Positions 34,006-46,500 of a DNA stretch of 64,000 nucleotides are shown here, piece after piece. The position numbers were made by a program, and so were the translations under genes. Source of the stretch: Jaltomata sinuosa (lineage: Eukaryota > Streptophyta > Magnoliopsida > Solanales > Solanaceae). The stretch is taken from NCBI GenBank assembly GCA_003996215.1, contig QJPP01002913.1:1-64000 (forward strand), written 5' to 3'. The notes beneath the pieces are model-generated. The model ran no database searches. It was given only the letters and a program-made list of their open reading frames with translations, and was not told the origin of the DNA. How positions within the stretch are numbered: position 1 is the stretch's first letter; each line of letters begins with the position of its first letter.

Positions 34006-37000
34006 TGTAATGACCCAATTTCTCAAGTCATGATGCCACCTACACCCCCCCCCTAGTAGGAGAACCAATCTTCGTAGCCCAGAACGATTAGTAATGGGCT
34101 ACTATCTAACAAGTAAGTGGAAGAACAGTAAAGTAAGCGGAATCAAGGAATAAGATATGAAATAGGCAATAAGAATGCATTCGTGGAAGCTAAACCAAAC
34201 CCCAAAATCTGGTATCATAGTATTAGAGCCAGAACTACATCAACAGAGTACAAAAGATACAACCAATATATACATATGTCTCTTATTAGTAAGAGAGTAC
34301 ATAATACAAAAGATAAACTAAAAGCTAAGCTCCAACCATCAGGAGCTCACCCTTAGTTTGGGACAGTCCAAAATCTCCTCGTATGAATCTCCATGAGCTA
34401 ACAACAATGGACCATACTAGGATCTGCACTAGAAGATGCAGAGTGTAGTATGAGCACCAATTGCAAAGCAACAGGTACCCAGTAGGTATCATAGGCCAAC
34501 TGGGCGCATATAAGATATAAAGGTAGCAATATAGTAGAATAGAAGTAAGTAGTCATAGAAAATAATGAATAAGTACACGAAAGCTAGCACAGAAGTATAC
34601 AAGAAGAAAACAACATACTTGGCTAGGTACTAGAATATATATCACACAGACACAGGTGAAATAAATAAATAATGCACCTAGGATCCTCACAACAATAATA
34701 TATAGAGAGAGTTTTAAAAAACAAGCGGTATACCGGTAACCTCAAGTAAAAAAGGAAGGAGGAAAGGAGACTAGCGATAGCATGCTCACAAGCAAGATTT
34801 AATAATCAAACAATGATAATAATACTATTCTCAAGACAGGAACAAAACAACCGATAGCCCAAGTGTAACATATAGAGTGAACTAAACATATATAATACAA
34901 CCCTTAATATCTAATTATCATAGTTAACCACAATAAGGATCAATGTCTCGATAGAGTAACAATAAGTCTACCTACAGTCCCAACGGGTGCCCATACACTC
35001 AAGGAAGACAAAGCCCCCGACATTCCATACTACTAGAGCGTACATTCAGCAAATAGGAAACAAGGGTGGAATCTCACACAAATTGATGATATGATATGAT
35101 ATGCTGAAACCAAGTGATAGTAGTATCCTATGTTACCCCCTCCGGTGCCCGAAAGTCCCAATAGAGGAAGGATCCATGGAAGGAATGCTCCTGAATACCT
35201 CTACTCCACCGTACACCCCTCATCCGATCACCGTTGGCCTAAAGCACTTGGTCCGGAATGGAAGGGTCCATAGAGGTCTACTCGTAAACCACATACTAAA
35301 TCTCATAACCTCAATATAATTTTTCGGAGCATAGCACGATCTAAATAAGTCCTCAAATCTCAAAAATGCACACCCGGGGTTCTACCCAGGTCTAAATCAG
35401 TGGGTCAGGTCTCTAAAATTCTAACAAGGGTGATCGGACATAACCGGGTCTAAAACAATAGTAAAACTAATCTATGGCTAGGTCTGACTGAGTCTAGTAC
35501 CATTTAAAATCAATTAGAAATCAAATCTAGCACTACGGCCTAGCCAAGTCTAGTATAAGTATGAAAACAGTGACAAAATCACCCTTTTAACTTTCTTACC
35601 CCAAGAAGATCCATAAAAGTAAGTTCCAAACCTTTTATATAACCATTTTTATTGAAAATAGGCACTCGGGGCCATGGAAGGTTTAGAAAATCATCAATAG
35701 TAAACCCAAAGCCAAAACCATAGTAAAGCATTCGAAAAACCTCGTTTATGCATGATAATGGAATGCTCAACCACAAACAGTAGCCCAATGGCTCACAATC
35801 AACCTATCGGCCCTACACAGGCTCTAATCGCTCTACAACATAGATAACCAGCCTAAGATTGCAATATCAATGTCCGAGACTCATGGACATTCCCAAATAA
35901 CACCCTCTATGTTCCAAAGTCAAATACAAGGCCACATAGAACCACAAGGGTGATTTAAGCAACTACAATGAATTCTACAACCAAATAAGTGAAATAATAC
36001 GGACATGAAAGAACGGGCAAGGTATGGGGTACCAAGCTAATAAGCCCAACCCAAGGATTCTAATTAGCACAATTATATCTTATATATTCAAAGTCTAAAG
36101 TAGTTAAACCATAACCTACCTGTCGTCTGATGATAAGTTGTGAGAACAATGATGTCCAAGCCTGAACCACTCCAAATGAAATCAGATTATCACAAATGTA
36201 AACTACACATTAAACCGAGATTAACGATACCCATATTTCTATACTTATAGTTGGATCAAAATTCAGGTCACAGGTGGGCCCGTGGGCGCTACAAAGCAAA
36301 GCCGAAAGCGAATGAGTTCAAAATGATCACCACACTCCTGTGAGTGCATGATCAGATTATTAGGAGAATTTGGCCACGGAAATGGCTCAAAACAGCCTAC
36401 AAGCTAGAGGAACAATTAAGGAAACAAAGGTGCAAATTTAAGGGAATTAAGCATAAAAAACATACAATTATGATGGAGGAATGATCAAGGCAAAGAAAAT
36501 CCCACCCTAGCACCAAAAATTGAAGCAATGTAGAGAATTGGAGATTATATCAATAGGGAAAATAGATTTGAAGTGAAGAAGATGAAGTGGGAGTTTATAT
36601 ACTGCCCACAGATCCTTCTTTGCGATAGCGAAGGGATCCCACACGGTCGCGATAACCAAGTTGGCTAGACCATCATGATCGCAAGGACTAGCCATGCAGT
36701 CGTGAAGAACAAAGGGGAGAAGTCTTCATTGCGGTAGCGAAAAGGAACGTCGCGATTGCGTAGTACAAGGAAATAGGTTCTACATCGCGGTCGTGGGGAA
36801 GGGCCTCGCGATCGCGTAGAGCAAAGCTACTAGATCCACAGGACCTTCACCGCAGTCGTGTGAAAGGGCCTTATGATTGTGATTAAGGCCTGAGGCCTGT
36901 ACCTACAATAGTCAATAGCAGAAACAAAGAAGGAAAATTCTCTAGGTGGGCCTATAGGGCTCACCCGGGACCCCGCATGCACAAATGAACTATGCTAACA

Positions 37001-37591
37001 TACCAGAAATAGCATTCTGGACTTAATAGAACAGACAAAAACCCCAACAGAGGTGGATTTAGTAAAAAGTTGGCCCAATGCCCAAAAACCAACCTTAAGC
37101 CAAAATGGAACTCAACACCTAAAAATGAGTCTAGAAGCCTCGGGACCCAAACCAAAGGTCCCTATAGCTCAAAGTCGACATTCTAGAACTAACAGTGCTT
37201 ATGGAATTTCCATCCAAGGCCGTCTTCTATGAATGTTGACCAAAGTCAAACTTTTAAGCTTAATTGGCTAGAAAACACAAAAACTAACACAAAGCCAAAC
37301 CGAAAGCTCCTAGACCCCGGCCAAGGCTCCACCCAAACTAAAATCCATACTCCAAAGCTAACAGAACTGTCAGAATTCAACTCCGGGCGCGTTTACCTGG
37401 AACATTGACCGAAGTCAATGACATCCTAAGTTAAAGCTCTAAAATAGGGAAACAACTATAACAACTAAATGAATGACCAGGGCACAAAACCACTGATCCC
37501 GACAAGCCATAAATGACTTGAAGCCTCTATAGTAAAGCTCTAATAGTAAAAGAAAAGTGTAAATGCGGGTATGATCGGAAGGGTCATTACA
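34006..37591 (-). repeat. 5' LTR of element D (3586 bp)
   Basis: Both ends are exact 11-bp inverted copies: TGTAATGACCC at 34006-34016 and GGGTCATTACA at 37581-37591. The interior matches the solo LTR at 52800-55884, the fragment 43350-45999 and, reversed, the LTR of element A. It contains a TATA box (36593-36601) preceded, in transcription direction, by a GC-rich cluster at 36600-36890. Confidence 0.88.
36593..36890 (-). promoter_or_regulatory. LTR promoter: GC-rich cluster and TATA box (element D)
   Basis: TATATAAAC is read on the minus strand at 36593-36601. Immediately upstream on that strand a 290-base patch repeats words such as GCGATCGCG and CGCGACC in both orientations. The layout equals that at 5620-5850. 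This is the expected U3 promoter; its activity is not shown. Confidence 0.55.
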
Positions 37592-38548
37592 GTTCCCTTG
37601 CCTTGTGACTAAGTTATGCAGACTTGCTGAGGTGCCAATATTAAGCGGGATTGACACAGAAGTTACCGTCTCAAAGAAATAAGACATTGATAAGATGGGG
37701 GATGATACATAGTATGATTTGAGGGTCCATAAACCACCAACATTTGGGCCTTAAACTCATAGCACTTCAGAGGTAGCTGAAACCCCCTCAGGTACAAGTT
37801 TAGCTCTTATTGATTTTGACCCACAGGGTACATCTACTGCATCCAGAACTGTAGGTACTCCCACTGCTGAGACCTACGACACCATATTAAGGCCTCCCAC
37901 ACCATTAGAGTACCACCTTAACCTGCACAATTTTGTAAAGATGGTACAAAAATAAAAGGAGTTCAAGAAACAAATGAAAGCTTGGACTAATCTATTCAAG
38001 CCAATTATAGAAGTGTCATACAAGAAGCACTGAGACTATATATGGGGTTATTTGACCGTGTTAATGCCATGGAGGCTTGGATGGATGCTAGACAACGAGA
38101 AATGACTGTTCTGGATCTTTTTAAGTTTGATACTAAGTTAAAAAAGGCCAAGTCTGATATCACAGCGCTCCAACGTAGAGCAATTCATTTATTCCCAGTT
38201 TTGGAGATAGTGGAGTCAAAAAAAGATGACAGCTTAGTGTATTTGATGGGGAGGCCTTTGAAAATATAGGAACTGCAGTCAGAGGAAGGCGGTGAGAATA
38301 AGTTGAGAAAAAGAAAGCGCCAAAAGAGAACACAAGAATAGAAAGATATAAAGGAGGAAAAGAGGCAGTCTAGATTAGACGAGAAATTATGGCAAGGGAG
38401 AATTAGAGCTTAGTTAGGTGGAGCATCTTCTAGTACAACTCACGATAATGAGCCCAGCTTGTAGACTCCACATGCACCTACTATAGAGACTGCCCCTGAA
38501 TCAGAGGTCGCGGTGACCTCTACCTTTGTACCTGGCTCCAAAGCCTAA
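37592..38548 (+). pseudogene. 3' ORF of element E: putative plant transposon protein-like, C-terminal part
   Basis: The frame from 37592 reads FPCLVTKLCRLAEVPILSGI, a stop, then DIDKMGDDT, YDLRVHKPP and a Ser/Thr/Pro-rich region. This order matches my recollection of the C-terminal half of the family named putative plant transposon protein, often carried 3' of pol in Athila-like elements. 38042-38269 holds a heptad-like helical segment (FDRVNAMEAWMDARQRE, TKLKKAKSDITALQRR) and then basic text to a TAA at 38546-38548. The N-terminal half was lost in the D-associated deletion. Element F carries the other, longer copy. Its role is unknown. Confidence 0.65.
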
Positions 38549-40022
38549 GGCTCCATAGGTATCTATCTCTCACCTTTTACCTTTATGAATAAACATTGTT
38601 GCATTGATTACAATGCTTATGTATTTTGATCAGGGTAGGGGGATACCTATGAGCCACCACCGAGGGTTTTTGTTGACGTATTTCTTTTTTCTCCGGTGTG
38701 CTATCTAGTAGAACCAACATGTTTAGGATGTATTATTCTTTTGTTATGCAATGTGTAAAGGAAATAAATTGTGTCTGTAGCAATAAAATGGCATTTTGTT
38801 ATAAAAATGAGCCCCCTTCAAAAGTTTAATTTTATACATATACATATGTTTAAAATAGTTAATTGTACTGGATCCCTGAATGTCATTGACTGCATGTGAA
38901 TGTTGTAACTTTGCTTAAGTCGAGCTATTGTCGTGATGGTTGGTAGTGATATGTTTTTTGATTCCAAGTGCATGTGAGAATATTTTGAATATTTCTTACT
39001 CTATGCATGCATCTAGAATTTGCCCGGTCTATTTTATGATGTTCGAAGTGAGTTGTTTAAGAAATGATCACATGCCCTTTTTGAAGTATAGTCCACTAAG
39101 CCTAAAAAGACTTCCCAAACATGTAATTAACTCCTTTGATCCTTGTTTGAGCCAAAATAAATCATGTCTTTCAAATAACCTTAACCTCCCTACTTTAACT
39201 TTAACTCTCTGTTTTGGCCCTGGTCCCTCCTTGAACATCGTGCACCTCAACTCAGGCAATCATCCTAAGTTGAGAGTGGCAACCATAAAGGTTATGAGAA
39301 GTAAAAGGGGTGATTAGGAGATTGGTTGTTTGATAGAATGGAAAGTGCAGGTGTGTGCATAAGAAGAAGAATGAAAACAAAAGAAAAAGAGAGGTCAAGT
39401 CATAAAAAGGCCGCACCTGTAGCTGAAAATAACTGGAGTCAAGGTGATTAAAAGCAGAATGAATAAGCTCGAGTGAAAAGAGTAGGCCGATGGTTCCAAG
39501 AAAGATTTAGTCATTATTCCCTAAATATATCATACCTACACCTGAAGCCTCATTACAAGCCAAAACAAGTCCTATAGTGATCATAATCAACTGTCTGAAT
39601 AATTGAAATGGAATAGTAAGGGAAACCCTATGGTATCGCATATGTGTTGTTTGAAATCCTTTGCGAGTGTGAATGTAGCTTTCTTAATCCCGAATAATTT
39701 CATTGTGTGTAGGACTTAGTTGTAGTGAGGGCACTAGGAAAGCATTATCATTTACTAACTGTTAGGATAGCGGTTGTGTGTGTATGCAAGTTGCTCAATC
39801 AATTCGTAATAACATTCTTGGATCCTTACTAGTTGGCATTTCAAATACCTGTTGTGTGCATTGCTACAAATGATATGAAGGAGGTGAATGAATTTGGTTT
39901 GATTGATGAATGGATATTGATTGCTATAGATCCATTTGTGTTTCTTTTAGTTGAGTAGTCTATTCTGTTTTTGTTATCATATTTCTTGAGGACAAGAGAA
40001 TGTTCCAAGTTGAGGGTGTTTA
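38549..40022 (+). other. 3' spacer and polypurine tract of element E
   Basis: No gene. The block at 39541-39590 and that near 39715-39765 (GAGGGCACTAGG) recur on the minus strand in element F at about 60297-60340 and 60120-60170. A purine-rich patch lies at 39360-39400. The likely polypurine tract AAGTTGAGGGTGTTT (about 40007-40021) abuts the 3' LTR and has an exact counterpart, AAGTTGAGGGTGTT, in F. Confidence 0.7.
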
Positions 40023-41414
40023 TGTGCTAGTATTTTACGGTATATTTTACTCTTTTGACCAAGAATAGACGTAAGTTTTTGAGCAACCATTGTTAGATTT
40101 GATGGTTTCTATGTTTGAATTGCAAGAAACTAAACCAAGGCTGAAGAGGATGAGAACTACACTAAAAGATGTATATTGGATTGGGTGATGACTCAAGTGA
40201 CCAATCGTCACATGTGTGACGAGTCATCACCCAAATCGCCAAGCTAAGAAGAATGTGCAACTCTACTGGATTGGGTGACGACTCAAGCGACCAATCATCA
40301 CATGTGTGACAAGTTATCACCCAAGTCATCAAGCTAGGCAGAATATGCAACCCCACTGGATTGGGTGACGACTTAAGTAACCAATCGTCACGACCTTGAT
40401 GAGTCATCACCCAAGTCGTCAAGTTAAGCAAACTATCAAGGCAGCCAGATCCGATGCTATTTTTGGATTTAAATTTCTTGAACAACAATAAATACTGAGT
40501 TTAGGGCTAAATATTATTATCATTGATTTTTTGTAATCTTTTTCTCCTTTTAGACGCAAGTAACGCATGAACAAACACACATATTTTCCAACATTTTGAG
40601 ATTGATTTTTGATAATCTTTGATGGATTTCTACTAAGAACGAAAGTGTTGGAATTCATGATTGTAAGGATTACTCTTTGATTATGAATTTTATTACTTTC
40701 TTCATCTCTTTAACTATGAGTGGCTAAAATCTCACAACTAGGGTTGTGGGAGTCATGGTAAAATTATGATCTAGGGTTAATTATAGTATTGGGTTTCAGT
40801 TTTGTTTAATGATGTGTTGTTAATTTTTTGTTTTCTACAAATTTCTAATGGTTGCAAACATTAGAACAAGCCCTAAGTTTTACTTGCTTTAAACAAAAAA
40901 CTAATAACCGGAAAAACGAATTAACAACAATGTTTCAAAGTTTCTAATGAGTAATGATTTAACAAGATTAATCAACTTGAAACAAAAATTGAGTTTCGTG
41001 TTTCATCTTTTCAAGTTTGAAATAATTGGAAAGAAAATTATTTATTTGGTTGAGAAATATTTATACTAAGTGTGAATTAAATTATTTCACATCATATATA
41101 TAAAATGAACCCATATGAATATTAACTCGAAGTTGTTATGAAGCCATGGCGAGCACATCCCTAGTTCGTTATCTCTATTGATTCTTATTCATTGAAAATT
41201 TTCAATTGTTATTTAAATTAGCCAAGAAATAAACAAAATTGATCATTATAAAAACCCCCACATTTTCGGAAATTATTGACAAATAGTAATTTGAATTACT
41301 AACGATTTAATTTTCACCATATTCCCTGTGAGATTCGACCCCAACCTTTATTGGGTAATATATTTGACAACGATCACTTATATTTCTTAAGAGAGGTGTA
41401 ATTTGGGCGTATCA
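40023..41414 (+). repeat. 3' LTR of element E (1392 bp)
   Basis: From TGTGCTAGTATTTTA to GGGCGTATCA, it aligns with 23228-24625. The three-unit dyad array is at 40181-40450 with a regular 90-base period. The TATA region reads CAATAAATAC at about 40487, one base off the 5' copy. Confidence 0.92.
40181..40450. repeat. LTR array of dyad-symmetric units, 3' LTR of E
   Basis: Units start at 40181, 40271 and 40361, an exact 90-base period. Each has a GGGTGATGACTC-like left arm and a GAGTCATCACCC-like right arm. It is the counterpart of 23386-23645, where the first unit is five bases shorter. Confidence 0.87.
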
Positions 41415-41999
41415 CCATGTAGTTTAGTTTGTGTTAAAAATAAAAAAAGAAAAATTGGACTTTATGTCAATTTGCCTAAAAAATATTTTATTTTCAATAA
41501 AGAATGCATTATTTTCCCTATTTATGATCTAATATAAGATCAAAAGAATTCTTGAATATCGTAAAACTATTTTCTACATTTTAATCAATTTTTTCAAATA
41601 AGTTTTAAGGTTACCTTGATTAGTTTCTTTCAAAATGGCCTTGTTTTATTATAGCTTATTTTTTATAAGATTAATTGAAGTAGTTCCTCAACTTTTCTAC
41701 TAATTTAAGTTAATATGTTTCTCTAAAATTCTTACCCTTAAATCACTTCCCATTTTTGATAGATTAAAATCACACCTTTTCAAAAGTTACTTATTTTTCA
41801 TAAAGTACTTATTTTTCATAAAGTACTTATTTTCTTGCAATTTTAATTAATTTTTTTATAATGACTAGTCATGAAGAACTTATTCAAATCTTTGAAAAAA
41901 TTATTTCATTTAAGTGAATTTCTTGGATAAAATAAGTTTGAAGTTTGCTACATTTTTTAAGTCTTTAATATTCTTACTATTTTTATAAAAATCAACTAT
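41415..41999. other. A/T-rich sequence with a small tandem repeat
   Basis: No gene seen. An 18-19-base unit, ACTTATTTTTCATAAAGT, repeats about 2.6 times at 41787-41834. This segment may be the original target of element E or debris of an older repeat. Confidence 0.5.
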
Positions 42000-42747
42000 T
42001 TGCCACTTTACCAGTATACCGTCCACTTTTAAAACTTGTATATATATACTATTTTTGCGAGGATCCCATGTGTGTCGTCTTTTACTATGACATGTGCCTG
42101 TTGTGTATATATCCTACTTGCTAGCCTTGTATGTTGTTTATGTTGTCTTCCCTTTGTCTAGTTCCAATGTACTTTTTCGTTGATTTGTGTGACTACTTGC
42201 TTCCATTCTGTCTGTTACTACGCTTTTATCTTATATGTGCCTAGTCGGCCTATGATACCTACTTGGTACCTTATGCTTCACATTTGGTGCTCATACTACA
42301 CTCTGCATCTTCTGGTGTAGATCCTAGTGTGAGCTATCATCGCTAGATCGTTGTGAGTCGTGCTTGAGTATTTTGGACTATCTAGACTGAGGGTGAACTC
42401 TTGGCGACCGGAGCTTAGCTTTTAGTTTATCTTTGCTTTATGTACTCTATTACTACTCGAAGACATCTATGTATATATTATTTTGGTTGCTTCGTACTCC
42501 CTATTTCTAGTTCCGACTCTATACTATGATACCGGGTCTTGAGTTTGGTTTAGCTTCTGCATATGTATGTATGTACTCCTGTTATCTATTCCCTTTATAT
42601 TGTTCCCTTGCTTCCTCTTATTAAACTGTTTCTTCCACTTAGATTGTTAGATAGTAGCCCATTACTGATTGTTTCGGGCTACGGATATTGGTTCGCCTGC
42701 TGGGGGAGTTGTAAGTGCCATCATGACCGAGAAATTGGATCGTGACA
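42000..42747 (+). repeat. Fragment of a Tekay/Del-like LTR, 3' part
   Basis: It matches the downstream portion of the D LTR (reverse of about 34020-34740) and of the A LTR. Shared text includes the GGCCTATGATACCTACT region near 42248 and the CTCATACTACACTCTGCATC region near 42291. It ends ATTGGATCGTGACA at 42747, a complete LTR 3' end. The upstream part is absent. Confidence 0.78.
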
Positions 42748-43349
42748 CCACTTAACTACGCCCATCAAATAGGTTCACTCTTACCAAGATCACTAAGACA
42801 CTTTAAACATCAAGGGAACTCTCAATACAAAGTGCATTTAGAAATTCAAAACAAGATAATTCTATGAAAACGGCGTAGCCTATAAAATAAATGAATCACA
42901 AAATAGGGAAGTTAAAATCATATTATCGTGCAAAGAAATTGACTAGATAACCAAGTTTACACCATCTATATGTGCTCACTTTTCAAGAGAGATGCCCTCT
43001 CTCACAATCACAGTATATCATAATTTCTAGCGCAAATAAGTAAAATATTAGTGCTCACTCTCATAAAAGAATTCTCATGCATACAAGATATATCATAGGC
43101 TTTCCATCAGTGTCACACTCTATTAACAAAAACATTAGAATCATAGGATCAAAAGAATTTTACGAGTTGTAATATCGGCTAAAGGACGGGGAGAAAATAT
43201 TTGGTTAAAATAGTGACTACTATCCCTATACACTTTAAGACATTCACTTCAAACAATTTACGCTCGCTTCCTATGTCCAAATTTCAACTTTTCTTTATGC
43301 TTCCCCTTGTATCTCCCCTTTTCATTAAGCACTCGCCTTATTTTATGCA
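42748..43349 (-). repeat. Fragment of an Athila-like 3' spacer
   Basis: No gene. The stretch 43040-43230 aligns in the same orientation with element F's 3' spacer at about 60205-60395. One shared core is AAATAGTGACTAC near 43208 and 60366; TTTACGAGTTGTAAT near 43160 matches TTTACTCGACTTGTAAT near 60316. The left part shows nothing recognisable. Confidence 0.5.
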
Positions 43350-45999
43350 CATTGTAACCATAACAAGGAATAACATTGCGATAAAGTAACAAGAGTCTAC
43401 CTACAGTCCCCCGGCCGCCCATACAACCGAGGAACACAATCAAGTGAAAACAAACCCTCCGGCATCCCATACTACCGGAGCGTACAATCAACAAATAGAA
43501 AACAAGGGTGGTACCTCACATAGATGAATAATATGATGCCATGCTAAGACAAGAGTGAGAGTAGTACCGTATGTTACCCACTTCCGGTTACCTATACGGC
43601 CCAGAAGATAGGATTCATGAAAGGTCACACCTATATACCCCTACTACACCATATACCCCTCCCCCCCTCCTGCACCCGCAGCTTGCAGCTCTGGTATAGA
43701 ATGGCAAGGTCCATGGAGTCCCCCGACCAACATACTAGATTCCCCGCAATCTCAAAACAATCCCAAAGCAAGGCTTCCTGGAGGGTATCCAGGTCTAAAA
43801 CAGTAAGCCCAATAGTTCTAGCACACGGCCCCGCCTAGACTAGCATCACCCCAGAATCTATAGTAAAATAAGTCTAGCGCTCGACCCCGTCTAGTCTACT
43901 ATAAGTGGAGATAGTGATAAAACATCCTTTAAGACTCCCTTACCCCAAGAAGACCCATCAAAACATTACCAAACCCTTTTTAACTCATTTTCACCAAAAA
44001 CGGGCCTCACGGGCCATGCAAGGTTTAGAAATCCAGCAATAGTTGGCCCAAAGCCAAAACCATAGAAAAATCAAGAATAAATCCCCTCTACCTATATGCA
44101 TGATGAATGGCATACACAATCACAACAGTGGCCCCCGGCCCACATATAACCTATCAGCCTTGCACATGCTACAATCGCTCTATAGCAGATAGCTAGCATA
44201 ATATCATAATAATGATGCCTGGGACTCATAGGCACCCCTGAATAACCCTCCATCAACGGTACAGAGTCAAGATAAGGTCACACAGGACCGCAAGGGTGAT
44301 ACTATCAACTACGATAATACTACACACAGCGGAGGAAGGAAACAAGGCGAATCATCAAAAAATGGTCAGGGTCTGTGGTACCAACCTAATAACCCAACCC
44401 AAGGATTCTAGCTAGTACAATTTTATCTAATATATGCTAAGTCTAGGGAGTTTAGACCCTAACCTACCTGTCATCCAATGACAAGCTACCTGAACAACAG
44501 TGTACAAGACTGAATCTCTCTGAGAGATACTGAATGATAATCAAACTATCAAAAACATAAATAAAACATTAAAATGAATCTAATGATACTCATAATGCTA
44601 TGATTGTAGCCATGCTGAAATTCGGGTCACCAACGAGCCCGTGGGCCTGCAACTCGAAACCAAAAACAAAAAAGCACAATATAATCAACGAGACCATCGG
44701 TGTACATGCCCAAAAAATCAAGGAAATTGGGCAACAAATTAAGGCTAAAATAGCCCCTAATAATCAAGAACCCAACTTAAGGATTTAAGGAATGGAAACT
44801 GGAAATTAGGCAAGAATTACCTACCAGGAAACTGGAAGTTAAGCCAAGACGGAGAATTCTTCAAACCCACGAACATGCACGAGGTAGGAGGCAGAATCTA
44901 CCACAAATTCCAAGCTTTTGGTATGAGAAACAATGGTGGATTTTTCAAGAAAACAAAAGGAAAAGCATGTTAGGGAAGAATCTTACCAAATATCGAAGAA
45001 TCACTAATAGACGATGAACAAATGATTTCCCCAAGGCTAGGATTGATATGGAGCAAGTTTGGGAGAGATTTTAACTATTTTAGAGTTGGGAAAAGGTAAG
45101 CTAATATTCTGAAAAAATGAAATGGAAAAGATATATACTGCCTAGGGGTCCTTCATCGCGATTGCGAAGGGACCCCTCGCAATCGTGACGACCACGCTGG
45201 CTAGACCATCGCGATTGCAAGGACTAGCCACGCGATCATGATGAACAAGAAGGAAGGGGCTTTTTCACGATCGTGACAAGGGATATTGCGGTCGCAAAGT
45301 ACAATGAACCAGCACTTCATCGCGGTCGCGAGGAAGGAGTCTCGCAATCGCGATTAAAGCCTGAGGCCTGCACCTGCAACAACCATAAATCTACAATTTT
45401 TCAAAACTCGACGGGGCATCCGAGCCCAATCAGAAACAGATATTCAAAACCCAATAATGCTATTAGAGTGGAAACGATGTTCTGGACTCAACGGAATTGA
45501 CAAAACTTCCATACGAGGTCATTTTAGAGAAATGTTGACTCAAGTCAACACTAATAAATAAAAACCCAAAGGCTCAAAAAGAGCCCGGCTCACCCGGGAG
45601 CCAAACCAACCACCTTCCTAACCCAAACTCATCATTCTGGAGCTTATGGAATCATCTTATTTTGAATCTTACACTCTGATCATCGAAAGCCACCCAAAGT
45701 TACACTTTCAACTCCAAATAGCTTAAAAATAGAGAAAACAAAACAAAACCCACACCGGAAGTTCTCAGGCCTCAACTGAAGGTCCAATTCCAAGCACGTT
45801 AGGTAAGAATGTTAACTAAAGTCAATGATATTCTATGTTAAATCTCTAAAATAGAAAAATGGCCAAAATGACCAAATGAATGACCAAGGTACCAAACTAT
45901 CGGTCCTAGAAAGACATAAATGACTTGGGGTCACTACAGTAAAGCTCTACCAGTACAAATGAATATGTAAACGTGAAGATGACCAGAAGAGTCATCACA
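43350..45999 (-). repeat. Fragment of a Tekay/Del-like LTR, 5' part
   Basis: Shared with the solo LTR and D LTR from the text AGAGTCTACCTACAGTCCC (near 43392, compared with 53705 and 34970) to the LTR start, GTCATCACA at 45999. About 900 bases of the 3' part are missing. A GC-rich cluster lies at 45140-45360, next to a TATATATC word at about 45131. Confidence 0.8.
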
Positions 46000-46009
46000 A
46001 GTGGGTGAT

Positions 46010-46500
46010 TGATACACTCGACTTACACCTCTAAAACAAAGTATAAAGTGATTGATGTTCAAATATAGAACCCAACCGAGGTTCGGGTCAATCCCACAAG
46101 GAATATGGTTAAGATCTTGATCAATGAGGTTATTTGTCCTTTTAGTCATTTATTTCTGAAAGGGGGGATTTCGTAACAAATAATAGTTGAAAATTGTAAG
46201 TAATAGAGTATCAATTAATGTTGTTTGTGATCAATGAGATAATGAACTAGGATTTTATTCCCCTTGATTTCATAACGCAGTAAGGCATCGTACTAACAAT
46301 CTATCCTAGTGCTTCGCATGCAAGAACGGTAACTTTAGTTTATTTAAATGCTTTGTACCCTAGATAGATGAATGTCACCATGCAACTTAATCTGTCTATG
46401 GGTGTTTGTTTTACTAACCCTTACCCTTGATCCCAGATTAGCTATTCCTGGACAAGTTCAAGGTATTAAATGAGGGTTGATAGCCTCAAGTCTCCGTTGT
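46010..46500 (-). repeat. 3' LTR of element F, distal part (U5)
   Basis: The minus strand reads ...CTTGTGGGATTGACCCGAAC at about 46105-46086 and ends GTGTATCA at 46010. Element E's LTR has GTGAGATTCGACCCCAACC and GGGCGTATCA at the equivalent places. The other part of this LTR is at 58892-59848. Confidence 0.75.

Larger units (their letters stand above)
29150..37591 (-). mobile_element. Element D: Tekay/Del-like Ty3/gypsy element, 3' end lost, inside element E
   Basis: A 3586-bp 5' LTR (34006-37591), an initiator-Met PBS and gag-pol follow on the minus strand down to the integrase C terminus, which breaks off near 29150. There is no 3' LTR. The right end abuts element E at 37592 and the left end abuts E at about 29150-29165. 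The simplest history is insertion into E followed by a deletion that took D's 3' LTR and chromodomain-like tail together with E's integrase and part of its 3' ORF. Polyprotein stops and frameshifts are numerous. Confidence 0.88.
23228..41414 (+). mobile_element. Element E: Athila-like Ty3/gypsy element interrupted by element D
   Basis: Matching LTRs at 23228-24625 and 40023-41414 define the ends, both TG...CA. A tRNA-Asp-type PBS, Athila-style gag, protease, RT and RNase H follow on the plus strand to about 29160. The minus-strand element D then intrudes until 37591. After that E resumes within an extra 3' ORF, a spacer, a purine-rich tract and the 3' LTR. The integrase and the first half of the 3' ORF are missing, deleted with the 3' end of D. 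Flanks TCTGA and CCATG do not match, so no target duplication is visible. LTRs differ at roughly one base in eight in the stretch compared. Confidence 0.9.

Noticed and set aside
37592..38548. Env-like gene of element E
   Set aside because: No signal peptide, transmembrane segment or cysteine pattern; the text fits the putative plant transposon protein family better.
23223..41419. Target duplication for element E
   Set aside because: TCTGA and CCATG do not match; either the flanks mutated or an end was rearranged.
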